NCBI RefSeq assembly: GCF_014204975.1
Contig: NZ_JACHMM010000001.1
Span: 6,014,037-6,078,036 of the forward strand
DNA: 64,000 nucleotides
DNA from: Jiangella mangrovi
Lineage (GTDB): Bacteria; Actinomycetota; Actinomycetes; Jiangellales; Jiangellaceae
Direction of reading: 5' to 3'
The notes under the pieces were generated by a model. The model was not told where the DNA came from, searched no databases, and worked only from the letters and a program-made list of their open reading frames with translations. The first letter of the stretch is position 1, and each line of letters starts with the position of its first letter. The position numbers and the translations under genes are program-made. Below are positions 51,426 through 60,654 of the stretch, one piece after another.

Positions 51426-52118
51426 ATGGACAACGCTCTCGCTCAGCGGATGGGCGAGCTGGCGCGGCACCTGCAGGAGCAGATCAGTGTCGAGGAGACG
51501 TTGCACAGCATCGTGCACGCCGCGGTCGACACCGTGCCCGGAGCCCGGCATGCTGGCATCTCGGTGGTGGAGGGCCGCGCGAACATGCGCACGCCCATCT
51601 TCTCCGACGTGCTGGTCACGAAGGTCGACCATGCCCAGATCGAGCTGGGCGAGGGGCCGTGCCTCGACGCGCTCCATCAGCGGCACACCGTCCGCTCGCC
51701 GGACCTCGCCGACGAGCCGCGCTGGCCCCGCTTCGCCGCCCGCGCGGTGGATCTCGGGGTGCGCAGCATGTTGTCCTTCCAGCTCTTCGTCGCCAGGGAC
51801 AACCTCGGCGCGCTCAACCTGTACTCCCCCGAGGCCGGCGCCTTCACCGGGCGCGACGCCTAGGAGATCGGGCTGCTGTTCGCCGCACACGCCGCCGTGG
51901 CCATGGCCGACGCCCAGAGCATCGCCAGCCTGCACCTCGCGGTCGCCAGCCGCGACCTCATCGGCCAGGCCAAGGGCATCCTGATGGAACGCTACGGACT
52001 CGACAGCGATCAGGCGTTCGCCCTGCTGGTCCGGACGAGCCAGACCACCAACACCAAACTCGCCGACATCGCCGAGCACCTGGTCCGCAGCCGCCGGATG
52101 CCGGACGGAACGGACTGA
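51426..52118 (+). pseudogene. GAF-ANTAR regulator interrupted by an amber codon
   Basis: The reading frame encodes a 230-residue GAF-ANTAR protein except for a TAG at 51861-51863. Residues about 1-150 form the GAF sensor (EETLHSIVHAAVDTVPGARH, 'ELGEGPCLDALHQRHTVRSP', 'SMLSFQLF'). After the stop, in the same frame, come 'EIGLLFAAHAAVAMADAQ' and the ANTAR RNA-binding domain, 'RDLIGQAKGILMERYGLDSD' with 'DQAFALLVRTSQTTNTKLADIA'. The expected codon is GAG (Glu), so a single G-to-T change explains the break. ANTAR proteins act by transcription antitermination. As it stands only the GAF part (145 residues) would be made unless TAG is read through. Confidence 0.88.
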
Positions 52119-52124
52119 CCCGCC

Positions 52125-52463
52125 TCAGCCCTCGTCGCGGTCGACGGTGTCGAATCGCCAGAACGTGCTCGTGGCGCCGTCCGGCTCGTGCTCACGGAAC
52201 AGGAAGCGCAGATCGTGGGTGTCGAACGCCTCGAACCACGTGTCCCACGAGACGGTTTCGCCGCCGGCGGTACCCGGCGCCGACAGGCGCAGCGCGTCGA
52301 CGGGAAGCCATCCGCCCTCGGCCGGGCGCGTCGTGGCCGGCTCGACCTCGCGGTCGGCGGCCCAGGCGCGGATCACGTCGTGGTTGCGCGTCACCAGGAT
52401 CTGCCCGCGATGGTCCTCGTGGACGTCCGGGCCGGCCACAGCCTTGTGCGTCGGTTCGGTCAC
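52125..52463 (-). CDS. Conserved actinobacterial small protein
   Basis: A 112-residue protein with the pattern 'ILVTRNHDVIRAWAADREVE', 'ETVSWDTWFEAFDTHDLRFL' and 'EHEPDGATSTFWRFD'. This is a widespread actinobacterial family that is sometimes mis-labelled as a branching enzyme; no catalytic function is established. The GTG at 52463 has GGGA 5 nt upstream. Convergent with the GAF-ANTAR gene, with only 6 bases between. Confidence 0.7.
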   Translation of the reverse strand: MTEPTHKAVAGPDVHEDHRGQILVTRNHDVIRAWAADREVEPATTRPAEGGWLPVDALRLSAPGTAGGETVSWDTWFEAFDTHDLRFLFREHEPDGATSTFWRFDTVDRDEG

Positions 52464-52574
52464 GCTGATCCCGTTCCCTTCTGCCCCGTCGACGTGGCTG
52501 TACCCGGATGGCCGGCGGACCACGCCCGGTCGCACGGGCGGGCGACGAGTACCACGATGTGGATCGATGGTTGC

Positions 52575-52599
52575 ATTTCCTAGTGTCTCAGTAGGAAAT
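52575..52599. promoter_or_regulatory. Inverted repeat before leader peptide 1
   Basis: ATTTCCTA, a 9-base spacer and TAGGAAAT: perfect 8-base arms. The right arm overlaps the leader's ribosome site region. The same 8-9-8 layout occurs before leader 2, so it is probably an operator for a sulfur-responsive regulator or a leader-RNA hairpin. Confidence 0.65.
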
Positions 52600-52607
52600 T
52601 GGACGAC

Positions 52608-52679
52608 ATGTACAGGCTGCTGCTCACCCAGCGACGCGCCGTCGATCTGATGCGTGTCGCCAGCCAGCTCTGTCGTTGA
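52608..52679 (+). CDS. Putative leader peptide 1 (single Cys near the end)
   Basis: Encodes 23 residues, MYRLLLTQRRAVDLMRVA followed by SQLCR. The L-T-x-R-R-x-V-D-L-x-R-V-A-x-x-x-C pattern matches the short leader peptides found upstream of sulfur-uptake genes in actinobacteria (from memory of the family). A cysteine codon just before the stop fits translation-based sensing of cysteine. It precedes the flavin reductase gene by 68 bases. Confidence 0.75.
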   Translation: MYRLLLTQRRAVDLMRVASQLCR

Positions 52680-52747
52680 TCCCGGGTTCTTCGTCGAGGT
52701 CCGCCGCAACGGCGCACCTCCGCCTTCACCTACCCAGGAGCCGCCGC

Positions 52748-53302
52748 ATGTCCGTCCGCCTCGCCTCACCCACCCCCGACGCCTCCGATGTCCCCGACGC
52801 CGTCGACGCCCGCCGGGCCGGCTCGGTCGACCCCGACGCCTTCAAGGCCGCCTTCCGCCGGCACGCCGCCGGGGTGGTCGTCATCACCGCCGACGCCGGC
52901 CGGCGCCCGGTCGGCTTCACCGCCACCTCGCTGGCATCGGTCTCGCTCGATCCGCCACTGCTCTCGTTCGCCCTCGCGACGACGGCGTCGAGCTGGCCGA
53001 CCGTCGCCATCGCCCCGACCCTCGTCGTCAACTTCCTCGCCGACGACCAGCACCGGCTGGCGACCACGTTCGCCACCAGCGGCATCGACCGGTTCGCCGC
53101 GCCGACGGCATGGTCCCGGCTGGTCACGGGCGAGCCCCTCCTCGACGACGCCCCCGGCCACCTGCGCGCCGAGGTCGTCGACCGGCACCCCGTGGGCGAC
53201 CACCACATCGTCGTCGCCCGGGTCACGCACGCGTGGAGCGCCGAGCCGCACGCGCCGCTCGTGTACCACGCGGGCACGTACGGACGACTCCAGACGTCCT
53301 GA
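52748..53302 (+). CDS. Flavin reductase (HpaC/DszD-like)
   Basis: A 184-residue flavin reductase domain protein that would supply reduced FMN to the monooxygenase at 56415. Landmarks are 'FRRHAAGVVVITADAGRRPV', 'GFTATSLASVSLDPPLLSFA', 'FLADDQHRLATTFA', 'GDHHIVVARV' and 'PLVYHAGTYGRL'. ATG at 52748 has GGAG 7 nt upstream. It has its own leader peptide, separate from the importer operon's leader, so the two units can be tuned alike but independently. Confidence 0.87.
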   Translation: MSVRLASPTPDASDVPDAVDARRAGSVDPDAFKAAFRRHAAGVVVITADAGRRPVGFTATSLASVSLDPPLLSFALATTASSWPTVAIAPTLVVNFLADDQHRLATTFATSGIDRFAAPTAWSRLVTGEPLLDDAPGHLRAEVVDRHPVGDHHIVVARVTHAWSAEPHAPLVYHAGTYGRLQTS

Positions 53303-53350
53303 GCCTTCCACATTCCGGGCATCCGATCTCGCATCGCGGACGCACCCTGT

Positions 53351-53375
53351 ATTTCCCACTGATTTGATAGGAATC
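53351..53375. promoter_or_regulatory. Inverted repeat before leader peptide 2
   Basis: ATTTCCCA, a 9-base spacer and TAGGAATC. Arms are imperfect, but spacing and sequence match the motif before leader 1 (ATTTCCYA-N9-TAGGAAWY), and the position relative to the leader start is the same (8 bases). Confidence 0.6.
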
Positions 53376-53382
53376 TGGTCAC

Positions 53383-53469
53383 GTGTTCGACTCCCTCCTG
53401 ACCCAGCGGCGCTACGTCGACCTCATGCGCGTCGCCGGGCAGCTCTGTCCGCAGGGACGGGTGGCCTGA
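53383..53469 (+). CDS. Putative leader peptide 2 (single Cys near the end)
   Basis: Encodes 28 residues from a GTG: MFDSLLTQRRYVDLMRVAG, then QLCPQGRVA. It is a clear paralogue of leader 1 with the same T-Q-R-R-x-V-D-L-M-R-V-A core and a late cysteine. It lies 137 bases upstream of the sulfonate-type binding protein gene. Confidence 0.75.
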   Translation: MFDSLLTQRRYVDLMRVAGQLCPQGRVA

Positions 53470-53606
53470 CCGCGGCCGACGCGCCGCCGCCACACCGTCA
53501 CCGCACGAGTCGACCGCGCCCGTCCAGGGCGCCTCCCCGACCTTCGATCCGCCCGTTCCGGGTCGCCGCACGCTGCCCGGAACCGGCATCCCACCAGGAG
53601 GACCAC

Positions 53607-54683
53607 GTGACGCTTCGTACCCTCGGCCGCCGCCCGGTGCTGCCGGCCGTCCTGGCCGCGGCCGCACTCGCCCTGGCGGCCTGCGCCGGCGAGGAGGCCA
53701 CGGCGGACGACGGCGACAGCCTCGGCACCGTCGTGGTCGCCACGTCCGCCGACGACTTCACCGGCGGCCAGCTCGCCTACACCATGGCCGTCGCCAACGG
53801 CTACTTCGAGGAGGAGGGCGTGCGGATCGAGAACTACATCACCGACACCGCGCCCAACACCCTCCAGGCGCTGATCAACGACCAGGTCAACGTCGGTTTC
53901 CTGTCGCTGTCGACGACGGCGCAGGCGGTCGAGCAGGGTCGCAACGTCAAGCTCGCCGCGGCGGTGCAGATCACCAACGACTGGAGCCTCATCGTCTCGA
54001 CGAAGTGGCTCGAGGACCAGGGCATCGACCCGCAGGAATTCGCCGGCTGGCCGATCGAGGAGCGCGGCGCCGTCCTCGGCGACAACGCGCTGTGGGCGAC
54101 GAACTCGGCCGGCGGGCTGTGGGAGCGGGCCAGCGCCTACCTCGCCGACTGGTTCGGCTTCGACCCCGAGACCGACGTCCAGCTGGCGCCGTTGGAGAAC
54201 ATCAACAAGATCGCCGGCATCAAGGACGGCTCGGTCCAGGTGTGGCTGGCCAGCTCGCCGGACAACCGGCTGCTGGTGGAGTCCGGCGACGCCGTCGAGG
54301 CGCTCAGCACGCAGGAGCTGGTCGACGAGGTCCCGCTGGTCGCCAACGCCCGCGCGGCGGAGACGATCGTCAACGACGACTGGGCGCAGGACAACCGCGA
54401 GCTGGCCGAGGCGTTCTTCCGGGCCTACCAGCGCGGCGCCGACTTCGTCGTCGAGAACAGCGTCGACGACATCCTGGCGATCGCCCAGGAGCAGTACGCC
54501 GACTTCGACGTCGAGCGCATCCGCACCGTCGTCGAGGTCAACAAGGAGAACCTCCCGCCGGACAGCCGGCACTCCGAGGAGGCCATCCAGGCGCAGATCG
54601 ACTTCGCCGTCGCCAGCGGGAACATCGCCGAGCCGCTGCCGATCGACGAGGTCTACACCGACGAGTACCTGCCCGCGGAGTGA
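53607..54683 (+). CDS. Sulfonate-type ABC binding lipoprotein (SsuA-like)
   Basis: A 358-residue NMT1/SsuA-type binding protein. The signal peptide ends in a lipobox at Cys26 (LALAACAGE). Family landmarks are 'VVATSADDFTGGQLAYTMAV', 'ANGYFEEEGVRIE', 'ALINDQVNVGFLSL' and 'NINKIAGIKDGSVQVWLAS'. The GTG at 53607 has AGGAGG 5 nt upstream. Together with the next two genes it forms an importer for an organosulfur compound or a related small anion. Confidence 0.87.
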   Translation: MTLRTLGRRPVLPAVLAAAALALAACAGEEATADDGDSLGTVVVATSADDFTGGQLAYTMAVANGYFEEEGVRIENYITDTAPNTLQALINDQVNVGFLSLSTTAQAVEQGRNVKLAAAVQITNDWSLIVSTKWLEDQGIDPQEFAGWPIEERGAVLGDNALWATNSAGGLWERASAYLADWFGFDPETDVQLAPLENINKIAGIKDGSVQVWLASSPDNRLLVESGDAVEALSTQELVDEVPLVANARAAETIVNDDWAQDNRELAEAFFRAYQRGADFVVENSVDDILAIAQEQYADFDVERIRTVVEVNKENLPPDSRHSEEAIQAQIDFAVASGNIAEPLPIDEVYTDEYLPAE

Positions 54684-54694
54684 CGGGAGCCGCC

Positions 54695-55554
54695 ATGTCC
54701 ACCGTCGTCGTCACCGAGCACCGCCCGGCCCCGGCGGACGCCGCCGGGCAGCCGGCCGCCGTCGCCGCCCCGGAGTCGCCGCCCCGCCGCCGTCGCGGCC
54801 TCGCCCTGCGCGCCCTGCTGCACGTCGGCTTCGTGGGCGCCGTCCTCACCGCCTGGGAGCTCTCGTCCGGCCGCTGGATCGACCCGCTGCTGCTCAGCAA
54901 GCCGTCGGAGGTGCTGCGCCAGCTGTGGGACTGGATCGTCACCGGCCATCTCGCGTTCCACCTGCAGTTCACGCTGACGGCGCTGGTCATCGGCTTCCTG
55001 CTGGGCGCGGTGGTGGCGTTCGGGCTGGCGGTGCTGTTCGCCGAGCTGCCGCGGGCCGGCCGGTTCGCGGAGATCTACATCATCGTGTTCAACGGCATCC
55101 CGACGATCGCGCTGATCCCGGTGTTCATCGTCTGGTTCGGGTTCGGCATCGAGACGAAGATCTTCATGGGCTTCCTGACCGTGTTCTTCATCGTCTTCAT
55201 CGCCTCGTTCCAGGCGCTGCGCAACACCGACTCGCGCTACCTCGAGCTGGCGCGCGTGCTCGAGGCGAACACCTGGCAGCGGCTGGTGAAGTTCCGGCTC
55301 TGGGCGGCCGTGCCGTTCCTGGCGTCGGCCTTCAAGCTGGCGCTGCCGGCCACCGCGCTCGCCGTCGTCACGGCGGAGTTCCTCGGCTCCAACCGCGGCA
55401 TCGGGTTCCTGCTCATCCGGGCCAGCAACCTGCTGGACATGGCCAGCCTGTTCGCCGCCGTGCTGGTGGTGACGGCGCTGGTCCAGATCCTCACGCTGGC
55501 GGCCGCCGCCCTGGAGTCGCGGCTGCTCACCTGGGTGCCGAAGGAGAAGAAGTG

Positions 55555-55555
<1 letters not shown>
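54695..55555 (+). CDS. ABC permease (SsuC-like)
   Basis: A 286-residue permease of the taurine/nitrate/sulfonate type. After a 35-residue Pro/Ala-rich start come six membrane segments (first 'ALLHVGFVGAVLTAWELSS'). The motif region is 'YLELARVLEANTWQRLVKFR', and 'TAEFLGSNRGIGFLLIRAS' is characteristic. ATG at 54695 has GGGAG 5 nt upstream; its stop overlaps the ATPase ATG (TGATG). Confidence 0.9.
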
Positions 55556-56394
<839 letters not shown>

Positions 56395-56414
56395 CCTCGA
56401 ACGGAGAACCCCAC

Positions 56415-57779
56415 GTGTCCACCGAACGCAAGCACGTCAAGCTCGGCTTCTCGATCTGGGCCACCGGCATCCACCCGGCCGGCTGGCGGCTGCCCGAGGC
56501 GAACGCCCACGGCACCTTCGACCCCGGCTTCATCGCCGACACCGTCCGGGCGGCCGAACGCGGCCTGCTGGACTTCTACTTCATCGGCGACCGCGTGGTG
56601 GGGCTGCCGTCGTCGCAGCACGAGAGCCCCAACGAGGTGCTGCGGCCCGAGGCGCTGACGCTCTCGGCCTACGTCGCCGCGCTCTCGACCCACATCGGCA
56701 TCGTCACCACCGTCAACACCACCTATGCCGAGCCGTACACGCTGGCCCGCGCCACCGCTCAGGTGGACCACCTGAGCCGCGGCCGGCTGGCCTGGAACAT
56801 CGTCACCGGCAAGAACGAGGAGGCGGCCGGCAACTTCGGGCGTGACGAGCACTGGGACTCGGTCAGGCGCTACGAGTGGACCGGCGAGTTCGTCGAGGTC
56901 GTCAAGGGCCTCTGGGACAGCTGGGAGGACGGCGCGCTGCTCGGCGACAAGGCCGGCGGGCAGTTCATCGACGAGGACCGCGTGCACGCCATCGGCCACA
57001 GGGGCGAGCACTTCGCCGTCACCGGCCCGCTCAACATCGCCCGGCCGCCGCAGGGCCACGTGCCGATCCTGCACGCGGGCTCCTCGGAGGAGTCGCACGT
57101 GTTCGGCGCCCAGCACGCCGACATCCGGTTCATCCTGCTGCAGGACACCCCGAAGGCGAAGGCGTACTACGCGGACCTGCAGCGACGCCGCGCCGAGGCC
57201 GGCTTCCCGGACGGCCAGCAGGCGGTCGCCGGGCTGCCGGTGTACGTGGCCGGCACCGCGCGCGAGGCGCACGAGAAGTTCCGCCAGATCCAGTCCCTGA
57301 CGGTTGTCGAGGCGAGCCTCGGCCCGATCTCCGAGGCGCTCGGCGTCGACCTGACCGGCCGCCGGCTGGACACGCCGCTCGACGACGTCCCCGAGCTGGC
57401 CACGGTGTCGTCGGCGCGGGGGCTGCTGATCCTCGACCGTGCGCGCGAGGCCTACGACGACCCCTCGCCGACGCTGCGCGAGCTGGCGCTGTTCTTCAAG
57501 CGCACCCACGGCAAGCAGGCCGTCGTGGGCGACGCCGTCGACGTCGCCGACTACATCCAGGAGCAGTTCGAGGAGCGCACCACCGACGGGTTCATCCTGT
57601 TCCCGCCGTACCTGCCCGGGCCGCTGGACGCGTTCGTCGACCTCGTCATCCCCGAGCTGCAGCGGCGCGACCTGTTCAAGAAGGAGTACGGCGCGCCGAA
57701 GACGTTCCGCGAGATCTTCGGCCTGCCCGGCCGCCCCGCCAACCGCAACGTCGCGGGCCTCGCGTCCGTCGCGTCCTGA
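56415..57779 (+). CDS. FMN-dependent monooxygenase, NtaA/SnaA/DszA family
   Basis: A 454-residue luciferase-like two-component monooxygenase. Landmarks are 'IHPAGWRLPEANAHGTFD', 'FIADTVRAAERGLLDFYFIG', 'NTTYAEPYTLARATAQVDHL', 'SRGRLAWNIVTGKNEEAAGN' and 'ILHAGSSEESHVFGA'. Length matches DszA (about 453). Members split C-S or C-N bonds (sulfones, nitrilotriacetate, alkanesulfonates); here the importer, leaders and rhodanese fusion favour desulfonation. It needs FMNH2, which the flavin reductase at 52748 could supply. The GTG at 56415 has GGAGA 8 nt upstream. Confidence 0.88.
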   Translation: MSTERKHVKLGFSIWATGIHPAGWRLPEANAHGTFDPGFIADTVRAAERGLLDFYFIGDRVVGLPSSQHESPNEVLRPEALTLSAYVAALSTHIGIVTTVNTTYAEPYTLARATAQVDHLSRGRLAWNIVTGKNEEAAGNFGRDEHWDSVRRYEWTGEFVEVVKGLWDSWEDGALLGDKAGGQFIDEDRVHAIGHRGEHFAVTGPLNIARPPQGHVPILHAGSSEESHVFGAQHADIRFILLQDTPKAKAYYADLQRRRAEAGFPDGQQAVAGLPVYVAGTAREAHEKFRQIQSLTVVEASLGPISEALGVDLTGRRLDTPLDDVPELATVSSARGLLILDRAREAYDDPSPTLRELALFFKRTHGKQAVVGDAVDVADYIQEQFEERTTDGFILFPPYLPGPLDAFVDLVIPELQRRDLFKKEYGAPKTFREIFGLPGRPANRNVAGLASVAS

Positions 57780-57788
57780 GGAGTCGCT

Positions 57789-59576
57789 GTGACCCACCGA
57801 AGCCGGTTCTTCGTCGGCGCGGCGGACCTCGCCGACTCGCTCGCACACGGCACCCCTCCCCTGCTGCTCGACGTCCGGTTCGCGCCGTCGGGCCCGGACC
57901 TGCGGCCGGAGTACGAGGCCGGCCACCTGCCGGGCGCACACTTCGTCGATCTGCAGGCGCAGCTGGCCGGGCCCGGCGGCGGCACGGCCGGACGGCGTCC
58001 GCTCCCCTCCCCCGAGGCGCTGCAGGAGACGCTGCGCGGCTGGGGCGTCGACGACCTCGGCCAGCCGGTCGTCGTCTACGACGACAAGCACGGGCTGACG
58101 GCGGGGCGGGCGTGGTGGGTGCTCACCTGGGCCGGGCTGACCAACGTGCGGCTGCTCGACGGCGGGTACGGCGCGTGGCTCGCGGCCGGTGGCCCGACGA
58201 CGACGGAGGAACCGGCGCCGCCCGCGCCCGGCGCCGTCGTCCTGACCCCCGGACGGCTGCCCACCCTGACCGCCGACGAGGCGCAGCAGCTGGCGCTGAC
58301 CGGCGTGCTGCTGGACTCGCGCGGGACCGCCGCCTACGAGGGCGGCGCCCCGGCGGCCGGGCACATCCCCGGCGCCCTGGACGCCGGCACCCGGCACAAC
58401 CTGGACGAGTCCGGGCTGCTGGCCGACGACGCGACGCTGCGGGCCCGCTTCGACGGCCTGGGCGTGCGGGCCGGCGAGCCGGTCGGCGCCTACTGCGGCG
58501 GCGGGGTCGCGGCCGCCCACCAGGTGCTGGTGCTCAAGTCGCTGGGCATCGACGCCGCGCTGTTCGTGGGCTCGTGGTCGGCGTGGTCGGCCGACACCAC
58601 GCGCCCGGTCGCCACGGGCCCGGACCGCGGCATCGCACGCGCGGTCCGCCTGCGCAGGTACGGCGGGCCCGAGGTGCTGGACGTGGTGGAGCTCCCCCGG
58701 CCGGCGCCCGGCCCCGGCGAGCTGCTGGTCGAGGTGCGCGCGGCCGGGGTCAACCCCGTCGACTGGAAGACCCGGCGCGGGCAGCGGGCGACGGTGCCCC
58801 TGGACGGGCCGCGCGGGCTCGGCTCCGACGCCGCCGGGGTCGTGGTGGCGGTGGGCGACGGCGTCAGCGCACCCTCCGTGGGCGAGGAGGTGGTCGTCAT
58901 CGGAACGCAGGGCGCCTACGCCTCGCACCTCGTGACCACGCCGGCCCGGACGCTGCCCAAGCCGCGGCAGCTGTCGTGGGCGCAGGCGGCCGCCGTCGGG
59001 ATCCCCACCGGCACCGCCTACCAGGCGCTGACGTCGCTGCGGCTGGTCGGCGAGGAGATCCTGCTCGTGCACGCCGGGGCTGGCGCCGTCGGTCAGGCCG
59101 CCCTGCAGTTCGCCCGTCAGTGGGGTGTCCGGGCCATCGCGACCGCGCGGGCGGAGAACCACGACCGGCTGCGCGAGCTGGGCGCCGTCCCGGTCGAGTA
59201 CGGCCCGGGCCTGCTCGACCGCGTCCGGGCCGCGGCGCCCGACGGCGTCGACGTCGCCCTGGACGCGGCCGGCACCGACGAGGCGCTGGAGGTGTCGCTG
59301 GCACTCGTCGCCGACCGGACCCGCATCGGCACCGTCGTCGCCGTCGAACGGGCCGAGGAGCTGGGCATCCGCGCCTGGAGCGGCAGCCGGCCGGGCCGGC
59401 TCACGCCGGACGAGCGGGCGCTGCGCCGTGAGGGCGTCGCGCTCGCGCTGGAGCTGGCCGCGAAGGAGGCCTTCGAGTGGGAGGTCGCCGCCGAGTTCCC
59501 GCTCGCTGCGGTCGCCGAGGCGCACCGGCTCAGCGAGACCGGGCATGCGCGCGGAAGGGTGGTGCTGGTGCCGTGA
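57789..59576 (+). CDS. Fusion: tandem rhodanese sulfurtransferase + quinone oxidoreductase
   Basis: A 595-residue fusion in one uninterrupted frame. Residues 1-275 form a two-domain thiosulfate/3-mercaptopyruvate sulfurtransferase: an inactive first rhodanese domain (LLLDVRFAPSG, 'YEAGHLPGAHFVDL') and a second with the catalytic Cys236 in 'AYCGGGVAAAHQ'. Residues about 282-595 are a zinc-free MDR quinone oxidoreductase ('RLRRYGGPEVLDVVELPRPA', 'GVNPVDWKTRRG', NADPH motif 'VHAGAGAVGQAALQ'). The two parts are usually separate genes. GTG at 57789 has GAGGAG 6 nt upstream. A role in moving sulfane sulfur and reducing a carbonyl or quinone after C-S cleavage is inferred. Confidence 0.87.
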   Translation: MTHRSRFFVGAADLADSLAHGTPPLLLDVRFAPSGPDLRPEYEAGHLPGAHFVDLQAQLAGPGGGTAGRRPLPSPEALQETLRGWGVDDLGQPVVVYDDKHGLTAGRAWWVLTWAGLTNVRLLDGGYGAWLAAGGPTTTEEPAPPAPGAVVLTPGRLPTLTADEAQQLALTGVLLDSRGTAAYEGGAPAAGHIPGALDAGTRHNLDESGLLADDATLRARFDGLGVRAGEPVGAYCGGGVAAAHQVLVLKSLGIDAALFVGSWSAWSADTTRPVATGPDRGIARAVRLRRYGGPEVLDVVELPRPAPGPGELLVEVRAAGVNPVDWKTRRGQRATVPLDGPRGLGSDAAGVVVAVGDGVSAPSVGEEVVVIGTQGAYASHLVTTPARTLPKPRQLSWAQAAAVGIPTGTAYQALTSLRLVGEEILLVHAGAGAVGQAALQFARQWGVRAIATARAENHDRLRELGAVPVEYGPGLLDRVRAAAPDGVDVALDAAGTDEALEVSLALVADRTRIGTVVAVERAEELGIRAWSGSRPGRLTPDERALRREGVALALELAAKEAFEWEVAAEFPLAAVAEAHRLSETGHARGRVVLVP

Positions 59577-60589
59577 GCGACGGCGTGAGCAACGGCTACC
59601 GGCAGGTCGGCACGTCCGGCCTGGTGATCTCCGAGCTGGTCATCGGCACCGCCGCGTTCGGCAAGGCCGGGCGCATCGCCGACGGCCAGGACGGCGCCGA
59701 CGGCATCGTCCGGGCCGCCCTGGACCTCGGCGTCACGACCTTCGACACCGCCGACTCCTACGGCGACCAGCCCGGCGACAGCGAGACGATCCTCGGCCGG
59801 GCCCTGCGCGGGCGCCGCGACGAGGCCGTCGTCTCGACGAAGTTCGGCACCCGCGCGCTCGCGTCGTCGGCGTCGCGCGGCACCCTCGGCTCGCGGGCCA
59901 ACGTGCGCCGGGCGGTCGAGGACTCGCTGCGACGGCTGGGCACGGACTGGATCGACCTCTATCAGATCCACACCCCGGACCCGGCGACGCCGATCGAGGA
60001 GACGCTGGGCGTGCTCGACGACCTCGTGCGCGAGGGGAAGATCCGCTACGCCGGCGCGTCCAACCTGCCGGCCTGGCGGTTGGCCGACGCCCACCACGTC
60101 GCCCGGACCGGGCGGCTGGCCGGCTTCGTCTCCGTCCAGGTCGAGTACAACCTGCTATGGCGGGCGCCGGAACGGGACCTGCTGCCCGCCGTCCGGCACT
60201 ACGGACTGGGGCTGCTGCCCTACTTCCCGCTGCAGAACGGCCTGCTCACCGGCAAGTACACCCGGACCGAGGCGCCGGCGTCGGGGAAGATCACCCGGTT
60301 CAAGCCGCACCTGCTCGAGTCGGCCCCCTGGGACGCGCTGGACCGGCTGCACGAGTTCGCCGCGGCCCGGTCCATCACACCGATCCACGTCGCCTACGGC
60401 TGGCTGCTCGCCCAGCCGGGGGTCTCCGGCCTGGTGACCGGGGCGACCACCGTCGCGCAGGTGCAGCAGAACGCCGCGGCCACCGGCTGGCTGCCCACGC
60501 CGGACGAGGAGGCCGAGCTCCGGGCGCTGCTCCCCGGCGAGCTCAGCGGCAAGCCCGGCAGGCACGCTCCGGCAGCCGCGGCCGCCTGA
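59573..60589 (+). CDS. Aldo/keto reductase
   Basis: A 338-residue NADPH-dependent reductase of the AKR fold. Family landmarks are 'GTAAFGKAGR', 'FDTADSYGDQPGDSE' (Asp and catalytic Tyr), 'VVSTKFGTRA' (Lys), 'DLYQIHTPDPATPIEETLG' (His) and 'GASNLPAWRLADA'. 'PLQNGLLTGKY' and 'VTGATTVAQVQQNAAA' form the cofactor site. The GTG start overlaps the fusion gene's stop (GTGA). It is the last gene of the organosulfur operon; reduction of an aldehyde left after desulfonation is a plausible job. Confidence 0.88.
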   Translation: MSDGVSNGYRQVGTSGLVISELVIGTAAFGKAGRIADGQDGADGIVRAALDLGVTTFDTADSYGDQPGDSETILGRALRGRRDEAVVSTKFGTRALASSASRGTLGSRANVRRAVEDSLRRLGTDWIDLYQIHTPDPATPIEETLGVLDDLVREGKIRYAGASNLPAWRLADAHHVARTGRLAGFVSVQVEYNLLWRAPERDLLPAVRHYGLGLLPYFPLQNGLLTGKYTRTEAPASGKITRFKPHLLESAPWDALDRLHEFAAARSITPIHVAYGWLLAQPGVSGLVTGATTVAQVQQNAAATGWLPTPDEEAELRALLPGELSGKPGRHAPAAAAA

Positions 60590-60595
60590 GCAGCC

Positions 60596-60633
60596 GGGTG
60601 GCCCGGGGCGAGGAGAGTCCCCCCGGGCCACCC
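60596..60633. terminator. Strong bidirectional terminator
   Basis: A perfect 13-bp stem (60596-60608 and 60621-60633, arms GGGTGGCCCGGGG and complement) with a 12-base loop, followed by GTCTTTC. It lies between the convergent aldo/keto reductase and sugar-dehydrogenase-like genes. Confidence 0.85.
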
Positions 60634-60654
60634 GTCTTTCGGGAGCGAGCCGGC

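Noticed and set aside
52125-52463. Label of glucan branching enzyme for the 112-residue protein
   Set aside because: The protein is far too short and lacks any GH13 motif; the label is a known propagation error as far as I recall.
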